From a virus, in IMG/VR virus record IMGVR_UViG_3300046003_006038, positions 103,383 to 167,382 of that record: DNA of 64,000 bases; one strand, given 5' to 3'. Made by a program: the position numbers and the translations under genes. The notes under the pieces were generated by a model. That model did not search any database. It had not been told where the DNA came from and saw only the letters and a list, made by a program, of their open reading frames with translations. Within the stretch, counting starts at the first letter, position 1, and every line of letters begins with the position of its first letter. Positions 15,736 through 23,773 of this stretch are shown here, piece after piece.

Positions 15736-16453
15736 TAATCCCTATAGGTAGATCGACGTCCTCCTCTTCGCCTTCACTATTTATTACAGATACTTTCATA
15801 TTTAAGTCTGGAGATATTTCTGAATAATATTTTCTAAAGGCTCTAATGTCCATTGCTAAGAAGTACTGATTTACAAACTCTCTAATATCTTTTCTTTCTA
15901 TACTTCCGTTAACAGATGTTATTAGATGTGCTAGCCTTACAGTAACTTCGTTCTTACTATCTTTATTTAGCTTCTGCAAACCTTTTATTTCCTGATCTAT
16001 TCTACCTTCATCGCTGTGGGTAAGTATTTTAAATGTTATTTGATTTCCTGTATTTGGTAGGGTAAATCCAAACTCGTTTTTTGTAGCTTTTTCAAAATCC
16101 GGGTGTAGTGGTTTGGGCTGTATTGTAGATAAGTCTATTGATTGAGGTATTTTATCGTATTCAAATTCATAACTAGCACCGTAAGATAGAATTCTAGCAG
16201 CTATCATAATTGCATTCTTATCTCCTACTAGTAACTCTCCGTAATCAATAGGAGTTACAATTAAAGACTGTAAAAGTTTATCTATTACAGTTCCCTGTTT
16301 GATGTAGTTAGTATTTGTAATGATATCCTCTTCGCGAGCTGTCATATACTTCATTTCGATTTTCCCTGATGCTAGTGGAGAGTCTTTTGGGTAAAGAAGT
16401 CCTTTTGAAGGAAGATCTACTGTTTCAGTAGGTAGTTTAAATTTTTGTTCCAT
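15707..16453 (-). CDS. Baseplate hub assembly protein / tail chaperone (gp26/gp51-like, T4_baseplate family)
   Basis: A 248-residue protein located between tube and tape measure genes. Recognisable features are FKLPTETVDLPSKGLLYPKD at the N-terminus, EMKYMTAREEDIITNTNYIK (about 33-52), IDKLLQSLIVTPIDYGELLV, and a C-terminal half with FKILTHSDEGRIDQEIKGLQ and NQYFLAMDIRAFRKYYSEIS. It ends in GISFFWPDAGV directly after a T7 run. This arrangement matches the T4-type hub assembly/tail chaperone proteins that guide tape measure and hub assembly and are not necessarily in the mature virion. A +1 shift probably extends it into the next ORF. Confidence 0.75.
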   Translation of the reverse strand: MEQKFKLPTETVDLPSKGLLYPKDSPLASGKIEMKYMTAREEDIITNTNYIKQGTVIDKLLQSLIVTPIDYGELLVGDKNAIMIAARILSYGASYEFEYDKIPQSIDLSTIQPKPLHPDFEKATKNEFGFTLPNTGNQITFKILTHSDEGRIDQEIKGLQKLNKDSKNEVTVRLAHLITSVNGSIERKDIREFVNQYFLAMDIRAFRKYYSEISPDLNMKVSVINSEGEEEDVDLPIGISFFWPDAGV

Positions 16454-16483
16454 AAATTTTATTTGTTAGTAACTAGTTCTATA

Positions 16484-16491
16484 TATAAATA
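16484..16491 (-). promoter_or_regulatory. TATTTATA element upstream of the gp26-like gene
   Basis: The coding strand reads ATATATTTATATATAG, 30 nt before the ATG at 16453, and sits just below the terminator of the tube gene. Confidence 0.45.
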
Positions 16492-16513
16492 TATGAAGAA
16501 AACTTTTTTAAAA

Positions 16514-16548
16514 CAACAAAGCCTATCTACAATGAAGTAAATAGGCAT
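16514..16548 (-). terminator. Intrinsic terminator after the tail tube gene
   Basis: The transcribed strand reads GCCTAT - 14-nt loop - ATAGGC followed by TTTGTTGTTTT. A 6-bp stem with two GC pairs at the base lies 34 nt after the tube stop codon. Confidence 0.6.
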
Positions 16549-16581
16549 ATAGTTTGAAAAGTAGTAGTTAACTACACAACA

Positions 16582-17070
16582 TCAATAATTTAAGACACAG
16601 TAATCCATTGCTACTGAAATCTGAATCTCTACTAATCCATCTGCTGAGGTCCAGTCAAATTGGCCAAAGTCGCCTTTTGTTAAGAAAGCTCCTTTGATAA
16701 TCCATTCTCCCACAATATCTCCTACAGGACCTAAGATGTTTAAAGTTAAATCTTTCTTATAGAAATCTGAATAACCTGCTCTACCAGTTACTGATTCATA
16801 CCCTAGACGAGCCCATTCCATTACAGCTTGTGCTCCAGAAGGAGTGATTGGTGAATATAAAGTCATATCCATATCTTGCCACTCTCTTTTACCTCTTATT
16901 TTTCTGTAAGAGTTGATGTGATCAAGTTTAATAACTCCATCTTGAAAAGAAGGTGCTTTCACGTTTTTAACCATGAATGCTGGGATATTGTCTATATACA
17001 TTACGAACCTGTGTTGAACCATTGGTTCAAAAGCTCTAAACATTATTTCATTAGGATCTAATACTGCCAT
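16582..17070 (-). CDS. gp19: Tail tube protein (gp19-like)
   Basis: A 162-residue protein, essentially the length of T4 gp19 (163). It has the gp19-fold pattern VQHRFVMYIDNIPAFMVKNV (about residues 18-37), VIKLDHINSYRKIRGKREWQ, MDMTLYSPITPSGAQAVMEW and a closing beta hairpin VEIQISVAMDYCVLNY. It forms stacked hexameric rings that make the inner tube. It follows the sheath gene by 45 bp, as in T4 (18 then 19), has its own TATTTATA element and is followed by a terminator, in line with the high and separate expression a tube subunit needs. Confidence 0.93.
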   Translation of the reverse strand: MAVLDPNEIMFRAFEPMVQHRFVMYIDNIPAFMVKNVKAPSFQDGVIKLDHINSYRKIRGKREWQDMDMTLYSPITPSGAQAVMEWARLGYESVTGRAGYSDFYKKDLTLNILGPVGDIVGEWIIKGAFLTKGDFGQFDWTSADGLVEIQISVAMDYCVLNY

Positions 17071-17091
17071 TTTATTTTCTTATTATTTAAT

Positions 17092-17099
17092 TATAAATA
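17092..17099 (-). promoter_or_regulatory. TATTTATA element upstream of the tail tube gene
   Basis: The coding strand reads AGATATTTATAATTAAAT, 21 nt before the tube start codon, in the sheath-tube gap. Confidence 0.55.
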
Positions 17100-17115
17100 T
17101 CTACTGTTTAGATTC

Positions 17116-18909
17116 TTATGCAAATGTTGCTCCTGTTGGTTCAATTGTAAAGTCTAACACAACGAATTCAATTGTTTTAGTTGGTTGAATAAAGATCTGA
17201 CCTACTAATTGATTTCTATCTACAACATCTGCTGTGTTGTTTGAATCGTCCATTACCACTCTATATGCATAAAGTCCCTGTCTTTGTACTACTGATTCTA
17301 AATATGGATTTACCGTCGCTAAGAATCTATTTCTAGTTGCTATACTATTCTGTTCAAATACTAAGTTTCTTGCTTGGTCACCGATAAACTTCTTAAGTTC
17401 TATTAACAATCTTCTAACGTTTACTCTATCTAAAGCTGATGCTTTTGTTTGTAATGTTTTCTGTCCGAATACTGAAATACCTGTTCCTGGGAATGTAGCA
17501 ATTGGATTTACTTTTCCTAAGTATAATGTATCTCTATCTCCTTTTGTTAATTTTCTTTCTGCTTGAATAACTCCTGCTAAACCTCCTCTTACAAGTCCTG
17601 CTGGTGCAAACCATGGTGCTGAAGCATTATCTGTAAATGCATATACTCCTGGGATTACTGTTCCTGCTGGTGCATATTCGTTTCTACCTGTAGCTGACTG
17701 TACTTGTACCCAAGGCCAGTAAGTTGCTGCATATGAACTATTAATTGCTGCTGCTTGAGTTGTTACAGCTGATATTACAGATCCTGTTGGAACTAAGTCC
17801 ACTACTGCAATACAGTCTCCTCTATCTTCTGCTAAAGAGATAACCGAGTCAATTACGTTTTTAGCATTTCTAGTACCACCTCCTTGTGCTGTTGTACCAT
17901 ATACCAATCCCGGTGTAGATATTATGTTGTACTGGTATTCATCTCTATTTGATAATAATGAAATAGCTGTTGCATAGTTATCCCCTACCAGCCCTTGTGC
18001 ATCTGTAGTTGTAGTACCGGTTCCTAAACTTGCAAAATAAGTAGCTCCTGATTTAACAGCTCCTGTTGCATTGTAAAATGATCCCGATGTTGCTACCGGT
18101 AATGAAGCTGAGTATGAAGTATTTGCTGAATCTCTATTTACAGTTATTCCGTCTGTACTTAGGTAGTTCGGTGTAGCTAGATTTACTGCACTTACTCTAA
18201 CGAAGTTTGACCTATTAGGGTAAGTTCCTTCTTTATAAATGTACGATGTTGTTCCATCTGTACCTACTCTTGTATATTGATTACCAATTACTGCTTCAAT
18301 ATAGTTTGTTGAATTTGGATCTAAAGATACATTAGTAAATGTTTCAAGAGTTATTGGATTATTTGTATTATCATCCCCCTGTCTTATAAGTAATGTAAAT
18401 GTTCCTTGAGCATTATTAACATTTTGAATTTGCCATCTTATATTATCAGCTGAACCTGTTGTTAAAGATCCATCAGGGTTGATATAGGAAGCTCCTCCTG
18501 ATATAGCACTTGTTACTGTTGCTGCGTTATTGTACATTGCCCCTTTTCCTAGAGTTTTAAGTTCAAAAGGTTGAGTGCTTGCTTTTGCAGATGATGAAAT
18601 ATGTGTACTAGTTGCTGAATCATATGCTCCTGATACAACTCTTGTAATTAATGCTGTTCCTCCTCCTTGAGAAAAATAATTTTTTACCGCTACAGAAGTT
18701 AGAAATTCGTAGTTTGAAGAACCTGATGTAAATGTCTCACCGAACTTTCTTGTGAAGTCGTTGTAAGAGGTAACAATAGTAGGCTGATTATCCGGTCCTT
18801 TTACTGTTGGTCCAATGAATGCTGCTCCTGCTTGTACTGGTGCCGGTGTTATGAAGGAGATGTCATTCTCTCTTGTCAACACTCCTGGAGAAATAATTGA
18901 TTCTGCCAT
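17116..18909 (-). CDS. gp18: Contractile tail sheath protein (gp18-like)
   Basis: A 597-residue sheath subunit (T4 gp18 has 659). The N-terminus SPGVLTRENDISFITPAPVQ with AAFIGPTVKGP is typical of sheath proteins. A variable middle region of about residues 120-300 (Ser/Thr/Gly-rich, the protruding domain) is followed by the conserved core DSVISLAEDRGDCIAVVDLV and AAINSSYAATYWPWVQV, and by the C-terminal region LDRVNVRRLLIELKKFIGDQ and IFIQPTKTIEFVVLDFTIEP that contacts the tube. It contracts to drive the tube through the cell envelope. It is preceded by a 129-nt leader that holds a possible hairpin. Confidence 0.95.
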   Translation of the reverse strand: MAESIISPGVLTRENDISFITPAPVQAGAAFIGPTVKGPDNQPTIVTSYNDFTRKFGETFTSGSSNYEFLTSVAVKNYFSQGGGTALITRVVSGAYDSATSTHISSSAKASTQPFELKTLGKGAMYNNAATVTSAISGGASYINPDGSLTTGSADNIRWQIQNVNNAQGTFTLLIRQGDDNTNNPITLETFTNVSLDPNSTNYIEAVIGNQYTRVGTDGTTSYIYKEGTYPNRSNFVRVSAVNLATPNYLSTDGITVNRDSANTSYSASLPVATSGSFYNATGAVKSGATYFASLGTGTTTTDAQGLVGDNYATAISLLSNRDEYQYNIISTPGLVYGTTAQGGGTRNAKNVIDSVISLAEDRGDCIAVVDLVPTGSVISAVTTQAAAINSSYAATYWPWVQVQSATGRNEYAPAGTVIPGVYAFTDNASAPWFAPAGLVRGGLAGVIQAERKLTKGDRDTLYLGKVNPIATFPGTGISVFGQKTLQTKASALDRVNVRRLLIELKKFIGDQARNLVFEQNSIATRNRFLATVNPYLESVVQRQGLYAYRVVMDDSNNTADVVDRNQLVGQIFIQPTKTIEFVVLDFTIEPTGATFA

Positions 18910-18963
18910 GTTTTTTGTTTAGTTTAATTTGATTTTACAAAGATGTTTTTATTAAAAATAAGC

Positions 18964-19011
18964 ACACCTTGTTTACGTAGGTATTCTATTTTCTAATAAA
19001 TAGCAAAGTGT
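18964..19011 (-). promoter_or_regulatory. Hairpin in the leader/intergenic region before the sheath gene
   Basis: The transcribed strand has ACACTTTG (19011-19004) pairing with CAAGGTGT (18971-18964), one G-T pair included, and inside it CTATTT/AAATAG (19003-18998 with 18991-18986). It is followed by GCTTATTTTTAAT. It could be a weak terminator for the small upstream genes or a sheath leader element. Apart from this, the 18910-19038 gap shows only AT-rich sequence. Confidence 0.4.
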
Positions 19012-19038
19012 AGTCGAAACCTTTATTATAAATGTTCA

Positions 19039-19290
19039 CTATATCGGTATTATTTCTCCTGTATCGATGTCGATTGAACACTTTCCATATATTTGCTCAA
19101 GGTGCTGTGCAAGTGCTTCTGATTGTTGCTGTATTTGTGCAAGCATGTTGTGCACCTCTCGCTGTCTTATTTTTATGTTTAGCTTTTCAACTTCAATAAT
19201 TCCTAGTTGAGTTATTATTTGCTTTTCCTGTTGCTGTAACTCTTGTAATTGCTGCAGTTCTTGTTGTTGTAACTTTGTTTGTTTTTCCAT
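19039..19290 (-). CDS. Gln-rich coiled-coil protein, 83 aa
   Basis: A small, highly charged helical protein. Residues 1-70 are dominated by Gln, Leu and Glu in coiled-coil spacing (QQQELQQLQELQQQEKQIIT and HNMLAQIQQQSEALAQHLEQ). The C-terminus YGKCSIDIDTGEIIPI is a compact, probably structured end; I recall similar coiled-coil proteins ending in YGKGSIDLETGE in other tailed phages, but their function is unknown to me. It lies between fibre genes and the sheath. A tail-fibre chaperone or linker role would fit, but is only inference. Confidence 0.65.
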   Translation of the reverse strand: MEKQTKLQQQELQQLQELQQQEKQIITQLGIIEVEKLNIKIRQREVHNMLAQIQQQSEALAQHLEQIYGKCSIDIDTGEIIPI

Positions 19291-19301
19291 AACGTTCGTT
19301 T

Positions 19302-19493
19302 TTACTCTAATGTTTCAGGTAGTTCTTCTACATATTCCATGTCACTTGCAAGTGATGGGTGTGCTAATATATAATGATTATTATCAATTAAGTAAATATC
19401 ACTCCATTTCATTCCGTTTTGGTATTTTTGATTTTGTGATACCTGTATGTTATAGTTTTCACACTGTTGGTAAGTCCCTTTGTAATGTTTCAT
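19302..19493 (-). CDS. Hypothetical protein, 63 aa
   Basis: A small protein rich in Tyr, Asn and Gln (MKHYKGTYQQCENYNIQVSQ), ending in the acidic stretch MEYVEELPETLE. The segment MKWSDIYLIDNNHYILA suggests a small beta-rich fold. It sits 2 bp after the 462-residue fibre-like gene and 11 bp before the coiled-coil gene, so it is within a co-transcribed cluster. No family recognised. Confidence 0.55.
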   Translation of the reverse strand: MKHYKGTYQQCENYNIQVSQNQKYQNGMKWSDIYLIDNNHYILAHPSLASDMEYVEELPETLE

Positions 19494-19495
19494 AA

Positions 19496-20884
19496 TTAGT
19501 ATAGATTATAGTAACTATTAATTTTAGTAGATAATGAAGATGTAAATGATGATACACTTCCTGTGTACATTATTTTTTCAATTAAATTATTTAAAGATGC
19601 TACCGCATTTAGTGGTTTTGTTAAATAAATATTAAATCCTAGTTGGAGGTTTGTAGCGCTTATTAACTTAGCATCGTAGGTTGCAGGTCCTGATGGGTAT
19701 ATTTGGTTCCATCCTTGACCTCTAGTTGACCCTGATATTATACTTGTGTTAATGCTATATATTGGCGATCCTACCCCAGAACCTATACTTGTACTAGTTG
19801 AACCAGATTGAAATAATCCGTAATATCTTACACTAGGATTTGTTGTATACCCCGTGTACAGAGTTTGGGAGCCCGGATTTGAGTGATTGTATACTTGAAA
19901 ATCATTTAACACTGATGCTGAGAGGAAGTTTTGCATAGTAAATCCTGTTGTAGAATATATACTTTGATTAATTCCTACAGCATTATTAGCATTTGAAGCT
20001 GTGGGGAAATATTGCACCCCAAAAGCATTTACTTCTACTACTGCGGGTTGAGCGGTTACTGTATTTGCTTGCATATGTCTATTATTTTCACTTTGATCAT
20101 ACCAAGTCCGTACTCGTGCTCTCCCACCTACAAATCCTACTGTTTTTATATAGGCTTCAACATATTGTTCAAAATTATAATTAGTTGACCCTGATATTAG
20201 CAAAATTCCTGTAACTTCTACAGTATTGGATGTCTGTGTAGTAGTTTTGCGTATTCCCCAGTTTGTTCCTCCCGTTCCTGTTACTGTGTATTCTGATTTA
20301 CATAAGTAAAAGTTATTATCTAAAGATTGTGAATTAAAGTTTGTCCCAGGTTGGGTAGCCATTAAATGTATATAGTCGCTAGCTGTATCATTAGGTCCAA
20401 ATTTTAAAATTCCGTTATCTGTTCTTTTTGCAACAGAATACATTGTATATGTACCTGCACCTACAAATGGAGAAGACGGATATACTACCCCAAGGAATTG
20501 TGATGTTACAGTTTTACCTTGATTATTTAATACAGTTGTACCATCAAATGTAATGGAAGTACTCCCCGATGTTATCGAGCCGGAGTTAAATGTTGAAAAA
20601 GTAATATTTGACCTAGTACCCTCTCCAGGATCTGTTGCGGGTTCAGAATATCTCCAAATATTTGTCTGAGTTCCTATAAAGTTTGATATAGAACCTGTGT
20701 CTAATTTCCCTCCTACAAAGTTTATATCTAATTCAGCATTATCTTTATCTCGTATAATCTTCATGCAAGGTCCTGTATATGTGCCACTTAATTTTCTTAA
20801 CGAATATGCAGCGTATGAACCTGTAAATTGATTTAAAATATACGAGCCCTTTATGTAACTTGATGCTATTATTCCTGGATTCAT
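19496..20884 (-). CDS. Tail fibre/adhesin-like protein with arabinofuranosidase-B-like region
   Basis: A 462-residue probable receptor-binding or fibre-tip protein. The motifs YSLRKLSGTYTGPCMKIIRD, DNAELDINFVGG and VRTWYDQSENNRHMQ are characteristic of a lectin-like/ArabFuran-catalytic-like fold that I associate with predicted tail proteins of Bacteroidota phages. The N-terminus is short (MNPGIIASSYIKGSYILNQF). The rest is Ser/Thr/Gly-rich beta sequence. I see no convincing evidence of glycosidase catalytic residues, so carbohydrate binding is likelier than hydrolysis. Located after the large repeat fibre gene and before the sheath. Confidence 0.65.
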   Translation of the reverse strand: MNPGIIASSYIKGSYILNQFTGSYAAYSLRKLSGTYTGPCMKIIRDKDNAELDINFVGGKLDTGSISNFIGTQTNIWRYSEPATDPGEGTRSNITFSTFNSGSITSGSTSITFDGTTVLNNQGKTVTSQFLGVVYPSSPFVGAGTYTMYSVAKRTDNGILKFGPNDTASDYIHLMATQPGTNFNSQSLDNNFYLCKSEYTVTGTGGTNWGIRKTTTQTSNTVEVTGILLISGSTNYNFEQYVEAYIKTVGFVGGRARVRTWYDQSENNRHMQANTVTAQPAVVEVNAFGVQYFPTASNANNAVGINQSIYSTTGFTMQNFLSASVLNDFQVYNHSNPGSQTLYTGYTTNPSVRYYGLFQSGSTSTSIGSGVGSPIYSINTSIISGSTRGQGWNQIYPSGPATYDAKLISATNLQLGFNIYLTKPLNAVASLNNLIEKIMYTGSVSSFTSSLSTKINSYYNLY

Positions 20885-20894
20885 AACTTTATTT

Positions 20895-23771
20895 TTATGC
20901 TTGTTCTAGTCTTCCGTATAACATGTATTCTTCTGCTCCTATCCAATCTATTGCAAATACTGAGTATTGTTCTGCCGTTTTTGCATTTTCTGTTGCTGCT
21001 GTTCTTATTGTAACTCCTGAACCTGTTACAAATGATAGTTGTCCTGTTCCTAGTTGCTTACCTTCAAATCTACTTCCTATTTGTAAATTTGGAGGTATTG
21101 TTACTGTTGTAGCTGTACTTGAAGTAAAATGTAAAATTCTACCAGTATCTTGTTGTTGAAGGGTATAGTTAATTGACCCTGTTGATAAAATATCTTTAAA
21201 TAAAGAGATAGACCCTGTTCCAAACAAAGAACCTGTAAGTGAAGTTGCTTGTAAAGATCCTGTTAATCCGTATAAACCTGATAATTGTCTTGTATTAATC
21301 CAAACACTACCACTTCTTACTAGTAGTTGACCTGTAGTTAGTGATCCGGTATTTATTAATACGTTATGTAATTCATCAATTTCATATCCATTATCTATCT
21401 TAACAAAAATCTTACCGTTATTTGCATGAGCATATTCTACAAATCCAATAATAACTGTATGCTGTGGTGCTTGTGGTTTTATGTTTGTAAGATATCCTGG
21501 TGTGGTTGAAGATAAGTACAGTACATCACCGTCTACCCATGTCTCTCCCTGTAATGCACCTGTTGTATTTATTTTTCGTACTTGACCTGAAAGTGTTATA
21601 AATCCTTCTTGATTTACATCTATATTTTCAGTAACAACACCTAGAGTTGTAGCTGAGTTATCGTCGTTATCACCTTGCGCTAATACTACTGCTAGTCGTC
21701 CACCTTGAGCTCCCCCTTCAGCAACTGACCTAATACGAACAACACGGTAATCGGCTTCCAATAAATTACCTCCTGTTTTATTTACAACTCTAGCTACCTC
21801 TTCTTGTCCTATCTGTAAAGTTACATTACTTCCTTTTAGTCCTATATCTAAAGTGCCATCGGTATCATTCCAACTTAGTCGTCCTGCTACAGGTTGTGTG
21901 GCGGTGTAAGAAGTATTAAAATCAATGTAATCTACATTGTTAATTGAACCTGATACGGTAGGATTAACGTTATAGGAAGATGTTAAAGCATATGATGCTG
22001 TAGTTGCTCTTGACGCAGATACTGCAAATGAAGCACTTAACCCATTCAATGCATAAGAAGCTGTTCCTAATAATGAACCTGTAAAGGAACTTGAAATGAA
22101 AGTCGACGCAAAGATACTCCCACTAACATGTAAATTGTATTGTGGATTAAATGTATTAATACCGACTCTTCCATTTGCTACTGAAGAGGAAAAGGCATTG
22201 CCGGTGGTTGTTGAGTAAGAACCTGTTGCAAATATTAATCCTCCTAAATTTATACAGTGTCTAGATTGGGAAGGTAAACTTATATTTGTACCTATTATAA
22301 TATTATTAGTATTTATAGTTCTAGTCCCCGATCCATTGTTCCCAACATTATAACCTATTAATGTAGAATATGAAGCACTAACCGCTGTTCTACCAGCACT
22401 GTTTCCTAAGAAGTTTGAATTATTAGCATTAGTAGCCTGATATCCGGAGTTTTGACCTAAGAAGTTTGAATTATTAGCATTAGTAGCCTGATATCCGGAG
22501 TTTTGACCTAAGAAGTTTGAAAGACTAGCATTAGTAGCTCCTTCTCCGACACCACTTCCTAAGAAGTTTGAATTACTAGCATTGGTAGCTTGGTATCCGA
22601 CACCACTTCCTAAGAAGTTTGAATCATTGGCATTGGTTGCTTCTTGTCCAGCTTGAGGTCCTAAGAAGTTCGAACTACCGGCATTAGTAGCCTGATATCC
22701 GGCACTGTTTCCTAAGAAGTTCGAATTACTAGCACCTGATGCATATCTTCCAGCATTACTTCCTAAGAAGTTTGAATCATTGGCATTGGTAGCATTTTGT
22801 CCTGCTTGAGGTCCTAAGAAGTTTGAATTACTGGCAGTAGTGTATGCTCCGGCACTGGTTCCTAAGAAGTTTGAACCATCAGCACCAGAAGCCGAAAAGC
22901 CGGCTTGGTTACCTAAAAATATACTATTTGCATTGGATGGTCTTTCTTGGATAACATCGAAGTACGGGGTACCTGCAGGTGGATTTGTTGAGTAAAGTGT
23001 ATCGTACTCAACAGATATTGGATAACTCGATGTAGTAGCATTTTGTGCAAATGATGCTGTTCCTAATAATGACCCTGTAATAGAAGGTGCTTCTAAATAA
23101 TTACCAACAAAACCTTCACCAGTTTCAATGTATTTATCAGAATATGTTGTATTAGTTTGTATTCTTAGAAAATTTTGCTCATTAGTATTTTTATCACTAT
23201 TAAGGATATCAATCGTACTAGATTTTAATTGTACCTGTTGTTCATAAGCACCATTGTCCGCTGCTAATGTAACTATGCCTATATCAGTTTGTATTTTACC
23301 AAAATCTGTACCTGAAGTATTTTGTATAGTGGAGGTGTTTAGTGTAGTATTTATTGAACTTCCAATAGATGCTCCATTAGGATCACCACCTAATGATACG
23401 CCAAATCCTTCTTCAACATTAGCTATTATGTTTATAGATTGTGATGGATAGTTAAAGTCATTATTTGATATATCATTAAATAGGATCTGTCTATTATTTA
23501 CCCCAAATGGATAATCTGTACCAAATAAAGCTGTTTTATTACCACTAGTACCCCAATTTGATATAAATCCTTGTGTTGCTGTAACACTTCCTGTTACTGT
23601 TTGGTTTCCTATAAAAATATTTGAACCTGTAGTTGCAAATGAACCTGTATCAATAGTTGTTCCACCTGCGTTTAGAGCATAGGAAGCTGTTGCAGAATAA
23701 GAAGCACTCACAGCATTCTGTGCCCAAGATGCTGTTGCAATTTGTTTACCTTGTATTAAGTTTATTGCCAT
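20895..23771 (-). CDS. Long tail fibre with tandem SNFLG repeats
   Basis: A 958-residue fibre-like protein. Residues about 285-460 contain some eleven tandem 17-residue units of the form SNFLGxxAGxxATNAxx, resembling the stacked turns of YadA-type adhesin heads. Elsewhere Ser/Ala motifs such as GSLLGTASYALNGLSASFAV recur, the usual style of trimeric fibre shafts. Near residues 700-830 a more globular domain appears (EEVARVVNKTGGNLLEADYR, GFVEYAHANNGKIFVKIDNG). The C-terminus (VFAIDWIGAEEYMLYGRLEQ) is hydrophobic. It likely forms a trimeric receptor-binding fibre. Placing fibres between neck and sheath genes is unlike T4, where they are far from gene 18. Confidence 0.75.
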   Translation of the reverse strand: MAINLIQGKQIATASWAQNAVSASYSATASYALNAGGTTIDTGSFATTGSNIFIGNQTVTGSVTATQGFISNWGTSGNKTALFGTDYPFGVNNRQILFNDISNNDFNYPSQSINIIANVEEGFGVSLGGDPNGASIGSSINTTLNTSTIQNTSGTDFGKIQTDIGIVTLAADNGAYEQQVQLKSSTIDILNSDKNTNEQNFLRIQTNTTYSDKYIETGEGFVGNYLEAPSITGSLLGTASFAQNATTSSYPISVEYDTLYSTNPPAGTPYFDVIQERPSNANSIFLGNQAGFSASGADGSNFLGTSAGAYTTASNSNFLGPQAGQNATNANDSNFLGSNAGRYASGASNSNFLGNSAGYQATNAGSSNFLGPQAGQEATNANDSNFLGSGVGYQATNASNSNFLGSGVGEGATNASLSNFLGQNSGYQATNANNSNFLGQNSGYQATNANNSNFLGNSAGRTAVSASYSTLIGYNVGNNGSGTRTINTNNIIIGTNISLPSQSRHCINLGGLIFATGSYSTTTGNAFSSSVANGRVGINTFNPQYNLHVSGSIFASTFISSSFTGSLLGTASYALNGLSASFAVSASRATTASYALTSSYNVNPTVSGSINNVDYIDFNTSYTATQPVAGRLSWNDTDGTLDIGLKGSNVTLQIGQEEVARVVNKTGGNLLEADYRVVRIRSVAEGGAQGGRLAVVLAQGDNDDNSATTLGVVTENIDVNQEGFITLSGQVRKINTTGALQGETWVDGDVLYLSSTTPGYLTNIKPQAPQHTVIIGFVEYAHANNGKIFVKIDNGYEIDELHNVLINTGSLTTGQLLVRSGSVWINTRQLSGLYGLTGSLQATSLTGSLFGTGSISLFKDILSTGSINYTLQQQDTGRILHFTSSTATTVTIPPNLQIGSRFEGKQLGTGQLSFVTGSGVTIRTAATENAKTAEQYSVFAIDWIGAEEYMLYGRLEQA
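22405..22930 (-). repeat. Tandem 51-bp coding repeats in the long fibre gene
   Basis: About eleven units each start (forward strand) with CCTAAGAAGTTTGAA or a close variant at 51-bp spacing, one unit being 48 bp. Units 22405-22455 and 22456-22506 are identical over all 51 bases, pointing to recent duplication. The period is a multiple of three, so unit number can change without breaking the frame. Confidence 0.9.
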
Positions 23772-23773
23772 TG

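Noticed and set aside
22405-22930. Regularly spaced repeats as a CRISPR array
   Set aside because: The 51-bp units are contiguous, in frame and encode SNFLG repeats of a fibre; there are no unique spacers and no cas genes. The same holds for the SHAEG repeats at 50760-51535.
19496-23771. Diversity-generating retroelement acting on the fibre genes
   Set aside because: No reverse transcriptase, template repeat or adenine-biased variable repeat was seen in the window.
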